From an uncultured Muribaculaceae bacterium (GTDB lineage: Bacteria; Bacteroidota; Bacteroidia; Bacteroidales; Muribaculaceae): a stretch of 9,321 bases of DNA. The notes under the pieces are model-generated. The model saw only the letters and a program-made list of their open reading frames with translations, was not told the DNA's origin and made no database searches. The translations under genes and the position numbers were made by a program. Below, piece after piece: positions 1-5,391 of the stretch. Position 1 is the stretch's first letter; each line of letters starts with the position of its first letter. Location: assembly GCA_910586455.1 (NCBI GenBank), contig CAJUHX010000072.1, positions 1-9,321 of the forward strand, in the 5' to 3' direction.

Positions 1-199
1 GCGGAACTATCGCCACTCGGTATCCGGCGGCTTCGAGAGTGCGGCCTATTACGGCGGCTCCGAACGACGGGTGGTCGACATAGGCATCGCCGCTGAAAAG
101 CACCACGTCGACATAGTCCCAGCCCCGAGCTTTCATTTCTTTGACTGATGTCGGCAGCCAAAGTTCGGGTGTAAGGCGGTTATAATCAATTTGCTGCAT
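1..199 (-). CDS. ygiQ: YgiQ family radical SAM protein, N-terminal fragment (continues beyond window)
   Basis: The 66 visible residues begin MQQIDYNRLTPELWLPTS and contain GDAYVDHPSFGAAVIGR, followed by LEAAGYRVAIVP. This is the hallmark N-terminus of the YgiQ (UPF0313) radical SAM family, whose usual length is about 600-700 residues. The radical SAM Cys cluster would lie further in and is outside the window, so catalytic competence cannot be judged. The biochemical role of YgiQ is not established. The start is taken as the ATG at 199-197, which lies inside the last codons of uvrB and gives a 14-bp overlap in another frame. An in-frame TTG five codons upstream is a less likely alternative. 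Overlap with uvrB suggests co-transcription. Family assignment is firm; the exact start is less so. Confidence 0.9.
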   Translation of the reverse strand, partial: MQQIDYNRLTPELWLPTSVKEMKARGWDYVDVVLFSGDAYVDHPSFGAAVIGRTLEAAGYRVAIVP

Positions 200-2297
200 T
201 GTTGGTTTCGGCAAGGCGTTGTTCGAGTTTTAAAATTTCGTCGCGCAGGCGTGCGGCTTCCATAAATTCCATTTCTTTTGCGGCCTTGAGCATGTTCTGG
301 CGCATCAGGTTGATTGTGCGCTGCAATTCAGCCGGATTCATATATGCCACAACGGGGTCGGCTGCAATGTTGACCGAATTGTCGAATTCCTCGATGTAAG
401 GCATGGGAGCCGGGGCGCTTTTCTTTGCCTTTTCAATGGCCTGCCGTTTTTCCTTGGCATTGAGCTGTCTGCCGGGCCTTGGAGCTGTGAGTTCGTCTTC
501 GTCCACTTCTTTGCCTATTATTGCGTTGCGGGCCTTGATGATTGCGGTGGGTGTGATGTTGTGTGCCTCGTTGTATTCCATCTGCAGCTTTCGGCGGCGG
601 TCAGTTTCGTCGATGGTCTGCTGCATGGAGTCGGTAATCTTGTCGGCGTACATAATCACCTGTCCGTTGAGGTTTCGGGCCGCGCGTCCCACGGTCTGGG
701 TAAGCGATCGGTGGCTGCGGAGGAAGCCTTCTTTGTCGGCGTCGAGAATGGCCACCAGCGATACCTCAGGCAGGTCGAGGCCCTCGCGCAACAGGTTCAC
801 ACCCACTACTACGTCGTAGTTTCCGGCGCGTAAATCGTCAAGAATCTTTATGCGGTCCATGGTGTCGACGTCGGAGTGGATGTAGGCTGTGTGTATGCCC
901 AGACGAATGAAATAGTCGTTCAGTTCCTCGGCCATGCGCTTGGTCAGGGTGGTCACGAGCACGCGTTCGTCGCGCTCCTTGCGCAGTGTTATCTCCTCCA
1001 CAAGGTCGTCAATCTGGTTGAGCGATGGTCGCACACTGATAAGCGGGTCGAGCAGGCCGGTGGGTCTGATAAGCTGTTCGACCACGATGCCTTCGCTGCG
1101 TTGCAGCTCGTAGTCGGCCGGAGTGGCGCTTACATACACAAGCTGCGGCGTGAGCGCCTCGAATTCTTCAAATTTCAGCGGACGGTTGTCGAGCGCTGCC
1201 GGAAGCCGGAAGCCGTATTCAACCAGATTCTGCTTGCGCGAGAGGTCGCCTCCGTACATGGCGCGTATCTGCGGCACTGTCACATGGCTTTCGTCGATGA
1301 TGGTGAGGAAATCCTTTGGAAAGTAGTCGAGCAGACAGAACGGGCGCTCGCCCGGGCGGCGTCCGTCGAAGTATCGTGAGTAATTTTCTATGCCCGAGCA
1401 ATATCCGACCTCTTTAATCATTTCCACGTCGTATGTCACGCGTTCGTAAAGGCGTTTGCCTTCGAGTTCGCGGGCCTCGCGGTTGAAAAACTCCACCTGC
1501 TGGCCGAGGTCGAGCTGAATCTGGGCTATGGCCGATGCCTGCCGGGCCGGCGATGTCACGAAAATGTTGGCCGGGTAAATCTTGAAAACATCGTGTGAGC
1601 CCAGGTTGGTGCCGTCGGGGTGCGAGGTCGATATAGATTCGATTTCATCGCCCCAGAACACAATGCGCAGCACTATTTCCTCGTATGCCAGACGGATGTC
1701 GACGGTATCGCCTTTGACACGGAATGTGCCGCGCGAGTTTTCGACTTCGTTGCGCGAGTAGAGTGCGCCTACCAGCTGGCGCAGAAATGCGTTGCGGGCT
1801 ACTTTCCGGCCTACTTTCACCTCTATTACGTTAGCGTGGAAGTCCTCGGGATTGCCGATGCCGTAAAGGCAACTGACCGACGACACTACAATCACGTCGC
1901 GGCGCCCTGAGAGCAGGGCCGATGTTGTGGCCAGACGCAGACGGTCAATCTCGTCGTTGATCATCAGGTCTTTTTCGATATATTTGTCGGCCGAGGGTAT
2001 GTATGCCTCGGGCTGGTAATAGTCGTAGTAGCTTACGAAGTACTCGACGGCGTTTTCTGGAAAGAACTGCTTGAACTCGCTGTACAGCTGTGCTGCGAGG
2101 GTTTTGTTGTGGCTGAGAATGAGAGTGGGCTTTTTAACCTGCTGTATCAGGTTGGCCATGGTGAAAGTCTTGCCGGAGCCTGTGACACCGAGCAGCACCT
2201 GGGCCGGCGCACCTTCGCGCACACCTTCCACAAGCTGTGCTATGGCCTGCGGCTGGTCGCCGGTAGGTTCGTATTGAGATGTAAGTTTGAAATCCAT
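186..2297 (-). CDS. uvrB: UvrABC excinuclease subunit B (UvrB)
   Basis: UvrB is the DNA-damage-verifying helicase-like subunit of nucleotide excision repair. It is loaded by UvrA and recruits UvrC for incision. The protein has 703 residues, close to the family's usual 660-700. Visible motifs are Walker A GVTGSGKT (37-44), the aromatic beta-hairpin region FVSYYDYYQPEAYIP (87-101), the DESH box (335-338), helicase motif V around NLLREGLDLPEV (501-512), motif VI QTVGRAARN (534-542) and a C-terminal UVR domain (about 662-688) that contacts UvrC. The start at MDFKLTSQYEPTGDQPQAI matches the family N-terminus. The frame stays open 48 codons further up to another ATG, but that stretch is unlike UvrB and overlaps the preceding small gene. 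ygiQ overlaps the 3' end. Confidence 0.98.
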   Translation of the reverse strand: MDFKLTSQYEPTGDQPQAIAQLVEGVREGAPAQVLLGVTGSGKTFTMANLIQQVKKPTLILSHNKTLAAQLYSEFKQFFPENAVEYFVSYYDYYQPEAYIPSADKYIEKDLMINDEIDRLRLATTSALLSGRRDVIVVSSVSCLYGIGNPEDFHANVIEVKVGRKVARNAFLRQLVGALYSRNEVENSRGTFRVKGDTVDIRLAYEEIVLRIVFWGDEIESISTSHPDGTNLGSHDVFKIYPANIFVTSPARQASAIAQIQLDLGQQVEFFNREARELEGKRLYERVTYDVEMIKEVGYCSGIENYSRYFDGRRPGERPFCLLDYFPKDFLTIIDESHVTVPQIRAMYGGDLSRKQNLVEYGFRLPAALDNRPLKFEEFEALTPQLVYVSATPADYELQRSEGIVVEQLIRPTGLLDPLISVRPSLNQIDDLVEEITLRKERDERVLVTTLTKRMAEELNDYFIRLGIHTAYIHSDVDTMDRIKILDDLRAGNYDVVVGVNLLREGLDLPEVSLVAILDADKEGFLRSHRSLTQTVGRAARNLNGQVIMYADKITDSMQQTIDETDRRRKLQMEYNEAHNITPTAIIKARNAIIGKEVDEDELTAPRPGRQLNAKEKRQAIEKAKKSAPAPMPYIEEFDNSVNIAADPVVAYMNPAELQRTINLMRQNMLKAAKEMEFMEAARLRDEILKLEQRLAETNNAAN

Positions 2298-2303
2298 TGT
2301 TTT

Positions 2304-2356
2304 GAGCCGGTACAAAAAAATGAGTCTACGCTGCCGGAAGGCATTTGCTCCGGCTC
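2304..2356 (-). promoter_or_regulatory. uvrB leader with two alternative hairpins sharing one arm
   Basis: The 58-bp gap between the 63-residue ORF and uvrB carries three CCGG-centred segments. On the minus strand the first arm (2356-2349, GAGCCGGA) can pair in two ways. It can form a 6-bp stem, GCCGGA with TCCGGC at 2338-2333 (10-nt loop). It can instead form a 7-bp stem, GAGCCGG with CCGGCTC at 2310-2304. The two stems exclude each other. The second ends 6 nt before the uvrB ATG and encloses a run of seven T (2320-2314). The T run begins 12 nt after the first stem, too far for a standard intrinsic terminator. The pairings are directly visible; a regulatory role is inference only. Confidence 0.35.
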
Positions 2357-2547
2357 TATTTGTCGAATGAGCTCTTGTCGAGCAGTCTGAGGGCCTCGTC
2401 GGCCGAAATCGAGTAGGGCACGCCGTTTTCGTCGGCCACAACCACCAGTTCGCCGAGCTTAGCCTTGCGCATGAGCATTTCGCGCTGGGCTTCGAGTATG
2501 CCTTCGCGAATATCGTCGAAGAGTTTTATTTCGTCTTTTTCGGACAT
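2356..2547 (-). CDS. Small hypothetical protein (63 aa), putative antitoxin partner of the Zeta-family kinase
   Basis: I do not recognise a named family. The protein begins MSEKDEIKLFDDIREGILEA. Residues about 5-30 look like one amphipathic helix rich in Glu, Lys and Arg. A compact segment follows (LGELVVVADENGVPYSISAD) that looks like a beta-strand, turn and strand, then a short helix (EALRLL). No signal peptide, membrane segment or cysteine is present. Its ATG lies 22 bp inside the 3' end of the upstream Zeta-family kinase gene in a different frame, so the two are almost certainly co-transcribed and probably translationally coupled. A small, charged, overlapping partner is what a toxin-antitoxin pair would show, although here the toxin gene comes first. 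The antitoxin role is inferred from position and size only. A second possibility is an unrelated small protein that merely shares the transcript. Confidence 0.7.
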   Translation of the reverse strand: MSEKDEIKLFDDIREGILEAQREMLMRKAKLGELVVVADENGVPYSISADEALRLLDKSSFDK

Positions 2548-3098
2548 GAATTTAAAATCTGATTGAATTTCTGTTTGTCGCGGACAATGCCGCGTTCAAC
2601 CACAGGCTGCAGGAAGATGCTGTTGTCGTACAGCGACCAGCGGTCGACTATCGGGACGAAAATCGAAAACAGATTGCGGATGCCCAGCCAATACCTGCGG
2701 TGTATGACATCGCTCGGGATATTGTGGCCTCCTGAGGCGACACGGGCTGCCACACGCTGCTGGGCGACTTCAGGCGACGGAAGCCAGAAGAAGAGCAGCA
2801 GCACGCGGTAGCCGAGTTCGTGGGCACGGTAGACAAGGCGTTTGTACGACCGTGTGGCCAAGGTGGTCTCGATAGCGAACGTGGCCCGTTGGTCGAGCAG
2901 CTCCTCGACACGCTGCAGCATGAGTCTGCCGGCTTCTATCGCCACTTCCGACGGGTTCAGCGGCGACAGGCCCTTGGCAATTTCATCGGCATTTACAAAT
3001 TCCAGACATTTCAGCACCCTTGGCAATATGGATATTGAAGCTGTGGTTTTGCCTGCGCCGTTGCAGCCTGCGATAATATACAGTCTGGGCTTGTTCAT
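2526..3098 (-). CDS. Zeta toxin family P-loop kinase (190 aa)
   Basis: The protein carries the signature of the Zeta toxin/AAA_33-like kinase fold. A Walker A loop lies near the N-terminus (IIAGCNGAGKTT, residues 8-19; Lys17, Thr18). FVNADEIAKGLSP (34-46) follows, where Asp38 matches the Zeta general-base position. Then come FAIETTLA (74-81) and an Arg-rich lid, RVAARVASGGHNIPSD (115-130), running into HRRYWLGIRNLF. Characterised Zeta toxins phosphorylate UDP-N-acetylglucosamine and block peptidoglycan synthesis. Whether this one does is unknown. At 190 residues it is shorter than plasmid Zeta (about 290), as in many chromosomal homologues. No signal peptide is present. AGGA lies 4 nt before the ATG, one of the few SD-like sites in the window. 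The overlapping downstream 63-residue ORF is the likely partner. A housekeeping kinase role cannot be excluded. Confidence 0.88.
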   Translation of the reverse strand: MNKPRLYIIAGCNGAGKTTASISILPRVLKCLEFVNADEIAKGLSPLNPSEVAIEAGRLMLQRVEELLDQRATFAIETTLATRSYKRLVYRAHELGYRVLLLFFWLPSPEVAQQRVAARVASGGHNIPSDVIHRRYWLGIRNLFSIFVPIVDRWSLYDNSIFLQPVVERGIVRDKQKFNQILNSCPKKTK

Positions 3099-3105
3099 TA
3101 TCCTG

Positions 3106-3113
3106 CAAATTTA
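3106..3113 (-). promoter_or_regulatory. Candidate Bacteroidota -7 promoter box before the Zeta-family gene
   Basis: The minus strand reads TAAATTTG, a perfect fit to the Bacteroidota -7 consensus TAnnTTTG. It ends 7 bp before the kinase ATG, so transcription would start within a few bases of the start codon and give a leaderless or near-leaderless mRNA. No convincing TTTG/TTG -33 element is seen about 19-21 bp upstream, and the surroundings are AT-rich, so a chance match is possible. Confidence 0.35.
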
Positions 3114-3128
3114 ACAAAAATAATTCAG

Positions 3129-3169
3129 AAAAGGATTAGCCTGCAAGCCTTATTAGTAATTTTTAATCC
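3129..3169 (-). terminator. Weak candidate terminator after aguB
   Basis: On the minus strand GGATTA (3169-3164), overlapping the aguB stop codon, can pair with TAATCC (3138-3133). TTTT (3132-3129) follows immediately, then a T-rich stretch. The stem is only 6 bp, AT-containing, with a 25-nt loop, so it would be weak. Its position between the putrescine operon and the toxin-like pair is where a transcript boundary is expected. The boundary idea is supported by the -7-like box just downstream. Confidence 0.25.
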
Positions 3170-4038
3170 AGGAAGCGGCGGGTCAGGCCTCCATAGGCAT
3201 CAATGCGACGGTCGCGCAGGAAAGGCCACCAGCGTCTTACCTGTTCGCTGCGGCGCAGGTCGACGTCGATAATTGCTTCGCATTCAGCGTCTGTAGGAGC
3301 CTGAAAGATAAATTCTCCCTGCGGGCCTGCCACAAAACTCGAACCCCAGAAGCGGATGCCGTTGGTGGCACCCGACGGGTCCGGTTCATGCCCTACGCGG
3401 TTCACTGCCACCAAGGGCAGGCCATTGGCCACGGCATGGCCGCGCTGTACGGTAATCCAGGCCTCGCGCTGGCGCTGCTGTTCGTCGGAGCTGTCGCTGC
3501 TTTCCCAGCCTATGGCTGTGGGATATATGAGTATTTCGGCGCCGCGCAGAGCCATCAGGCGTGCTGCCTCGGGGTACCACTGGTCCCAGCATACGAGTAC
3601 GCCTAACTTGCCTATCGATGTGGGTATAGGTTCGAAGCCGAGGTCGCCCGGAGTAAAGTAGAATTTCTCGTAGTAGGCGGGGTCGTCGGGGATATGCATC
3701 TTGCGGTAGCGTCCGGCTTCGGTGCCGTCGGTGTCGTACACAATGGCTGTGTTGTGGTACAGACCGGGGGCGCGGCGCTCGAATATCGAGGTTACAATCA
3801 CCACGCCGCACTCACGGGCCAGCTGTGAGTAGAGGCGTGCGGCATCGCTGCCGGGAGCTTCAGCCAGGTCGCAGAGGTCAACATTCTCGGTCTGGCAGAA
3901 GTATAGGTTGTCGTGCAGCTCCTGGTTCACCACAAGCTGTGCACCTTCGGCTGCGAGGTGTCGGATTTTCCGAGCCAGACGGTTGCGGTTGTCAGCGCTG
4001 TCGGCGCTGTTATGCTGTTGTATTATTGCTACTTTCAT
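3163..4038 (-). CDS. aguB: N-carbamoylputrescine amidase (AguB)
   Basis: AguB is a cytoplasmic carbon-nitrogen hydrolase of the nitrilase superfamily. It converts N-carbamoylputrescine to putrescine, CO2 and ammonia, the last step of the agmatine route. The 291-residue length is normal for the family. The Glu-Lys-Cys catalytic triad is visible: Glu40 in NQELHDNLYFCQ, Lys113 in YRKMHIPDDPAYYEKFYF, and Cys150 in LVCWDQWYPEAARLMALRGA. The conserved IYPTAIGWE (171-179) and the C-terminal RRWWPFLRDRRID (268-280) also fit AguB rather than other nitrilases. The start ATG overlaps the stop of aguA in an ATGA, which indicates translational coupling and confirms the paired function. The stop is followed by a 64-bp gap before the Zeta-family gene. 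Confidence 0.96.
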   Translation of the reverse strand: MKVAIIQQHNSADSADNRNRLARKIRHLAAEGAQLVVNQELHDNLYFCQTENVDLCDLAEAPGSDAARLYSQLARECGVVIVTSIFERRAPGLYHNTAIVYDTDGTEAGRYRKMHIPDDPAYYEKFYFTPGDLGFEPIPTSIGKLGVLVCWDQWYPEAARLMALRGAEILIYPTAIGWESSDSSDEQQRQREAWITVQRGHAVANGLPLVAVNRVGHEPDPSGATNGIRFWGSSFVAGPQGEFIFQAPTDAECEAIIDVDLRRSEQVRRWWPFLRDRRIDAYGGLTRRFLD

Positions 4039-5084
4039 TTCAGTTGGTTTTTAAGAGCCGGCTTTAAAATCTGCATGGTGGCGCAGTGCAGCGAGCCATG
4101 CTGGCGTATGAGTGCACGGCAGTCTACGGTCACTATTTCGTGTTCGGGATAGGCTATACGCAGTATCTGCGAGGCCAGAAAGTCGGCCCTGGGCTGTCCG
4201 TAGGTGGGCATAATCACGGCCTTGTTGGTAACCAGGTAGTTGGCGTAGGTGGCGGGCAGGCGCTGTCCGTTGTCCTCGGGGTCGTATATGGCTTCGGGCA
4301 GAGGCAGGCCTATGAGGTTGAACGGACGTCCGTCGGGCGTGGTAAACTGCTGCAGCTGCTCGCGCATGGCCTCGAGTTCGTCGAACTGCGGGTCGTCGGG
4401 AGTCGTACACACATATAATATTGTGTCGTTGGGCGCCAGACGGGCCAGAGTGTCGATGTGGCTGTCGGTGTCGTCGCCTTCGAGCGCGCCGTGGTCGAGC
4501 CACAATACCTTCTCGGTGCCGAGCCAGCTGCGCAGCCGCTGTTCGATTTCGTCGCGGCTTAGGTCGCCGTTGCGGTTGGGCGACAGCAGACACTCCGATG
4601 TCGTGAGTACTACACCTTTGCCGTCGCTTTCAATAGAACCGCCTTCGAGCACAAAGCCCAAACGGTTGCGATAGGAGCCTCCAAGCAGTCCGGCATCGTA
4701 CATCCGGCGGGTGACAAGGTTATCGAGGTTGGCGGCGAATTTAAGCCCCCAGGCGTTGAATTTAAAGTTGTTTATAAAGACTTCACCGTCGCTGCCTACA
4801 GTACTGATGGGGCCGTAGTCGCGGGTCCATGTATCGTTGGTGTCAGCCTTCAGGAAGGTAATACGTTCCGGCGGCACGTCGGCCAGCAGCCGGCGCACCT
4901 CGTCGGGCTCCGGAGTCACAATTACAAGTGGCGTGAATCGAGCTATGGCACGGGCCATTTCGCAGTAGCACTCAACAACCTGAGAGAGCATATAGTTCCA
5001 GTCGGTGAGTGCGTGTGGCCATGCTATCATCACAGCCTGCTGAGCCTCCCATTCAGCGGGCAGGCGTACGGTTTTGCAGTTCAT
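4035..5084 (-). CDS. aguA: Agmatine deiminase (AguA, PAD_porph family)
   Basis: AguA hydrolyses agmatine to N-carbamoylputrescine and ammonia in the cytoplasm, feeding AguB next door. The 349-residue protein shows the guanidine-group deiminase fold signatures: TNDTWTRDYGPI (82-93, Asp89), FNAWG (109-113), VLEGGSIESDG (145-155), DDTDSHIDTLAR (204-215, His209) and the nucleophile loop QHGSLHCATMQ (328-338, Cys334). The family also includes peptidylarginine deiminase of Porphyromonas. The lack of a signal peptide and the ATGA overlap with aguB make agmatine the likely substrate. Its own ATG overlaps the stop of the upstream 79-residue ORF, again by ATGA, so three genes are chained. No arginine decarboxylase lies in the window, so agmatine must be made elsewhere or imported. 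Confidence 0.95.
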   Translation of the reverse strand: MNCKTVRLPAEWEAQQAVMIAWPHALTDWNYMLSQVVECYCEMARAIARFTPLVIVTPEPDEVRRLLADVPPERITFLKADTNDTWTRDYGPISTVGSDGEVFINNFKFNAWGLKFAANLDNLVTRRMYDAGLLGGSYRNRLGFVLEGGSIESDGKGVVLTTSECLLSPNRNGDLSRDEIEQRLRSWLGTEKVLWLDHGALEGDDTDSHIDTLARLAPNDTILYVCTTPDDPQFDELEAMREQLQQFTTPDGRPFNLIGLPLPEAIYDPEDNGQRLPATYANYLVTNKAVIMPTYGQPRADFLASQILRIAYPEHEIVTVDCRALIRQHGSLHCATMQILKPALKNQLK

Positions 5085-5320
5085 TCTTCTTCGTCGTAAT
5101 TATTGAGCGAATCCCATACCGATTCCTGACTTTCGAGGTATTCCTTGCAGAAATCGGTGAAGCCGTAGCGTTCGGTGGAGCCGTTTTCGCGGCACCATTC
5201 GCGGTATTGGCGGCGCAGTTCATCGTCGTCGGCAATCACACGCTTGAATTCCGCATCGGCAACATCGAGAGTCTTGTTCGAGTTGAGTATTTCAATAAAG
5301 AAATCAGTAATATCTTCCAT
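5081..5320 (-). CDS. Small acidic hypothetical protein (79 aa) coupled to aguA
   Basis: I recognise no named family. The protein starts MEDITDFFIEILNSNKTLDV and is strongly acidic: I count 23 Asp/Glu against 9 Lys/Arg, with an acidic tail NNYDEEE. It has two cysteines (in REWCREN and TDFCKEY) and several aromatics (Trp in REWC and SVWDSL), which suggests a small folded helical domain rather than a disordered peptide. No signal peptide or membrane segment is present. It is the first gene of a chain with aguA and aguB, joined to aguA by an ATGA overlap, so its amount is probably tied to AguA. Possible roles are a regulator, a chaperone-like partner, or an unrelated conserved protein sharing the operon. 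Nothing in the sequence decides between these. Gene reality is supported by the coupled overlap and well-behaved composition. Confidence 0.8.
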   Translation of the reverse strand: MEDITDFFIEILNSNKTLDVADAEFKRVIADDDELRRQYREWCRENGSTERYGFTDFCKEYLESQESVWDSLNNYDEEE

Positions 5321-5342
5321 GTTATTGAGCTTTTAAGGTATA

Positions 5343-5391
5343 GGTGTGAGTTTTCGCACCGCACCGGGCTTATCTGTTGAATAAGCCGGTG
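5343..5391 (-). other. Tandem hairpins at the TPR-gene stop codon and following gap
   Basis: On the minus strand CACCGGCTTAT (5391-5381) pairs with ATAAGC-C-CGGTG (5373-5362). This gives an 11-bp stem with one bulged C and a 7-nt loop, and the TPR stop codon TAA sits in the 3' arm. A second, weaker hairpin follows at 5360-5343: GGTGCGA, loop AAAC, TCACACC, with one C-A mismatch. No T run follows either stem, so neither is a standard intrinsic terminator. The arrangement could mark a partial transcript end, an RNA-processing site or a 3'-end stabiliser between the upstream genes and the putrescine operon. The pairings are seen directly; function is inferred. Confidence 0.55.

Noticed and set aside
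876..1379. 167-codon plus-strand frame opposite uvrB
   Set aside because: Shadow of the uvrB reading frame. No recognisable motif and no ribosome binding site.
2313..2354. Intrinsic terminator after the 63-residue ORF (GCCGGA/TCCGGC stem plus seven T)
   Set aside because: The T run starts 12 nt after the stem rather than directly after it, so I list the region only as a possible regulatory leader.
2298..2441. Upstream ATG extending UvrB by 48 residues
   Set aside because: The added segment is Arg/Thr/Ser-rich and unlike any UvrB N-terminus, and it overlaps the 63-residue ORF. MDFKLTSQYEPTGDQPQ is the expected start.
4051..4593. 180-codon minus-strand frame inside aguA
   Set aside because: Frame-shifted shadow of aguA with Arg/His/Pro-rich nonsense composition.
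4035..5084. Annotating the deiminase as peptidylarginine deiminase
   Set aside because: Same fold family, but there is no export signal, and the direct coupling to aguB points to agmatine as substrate.
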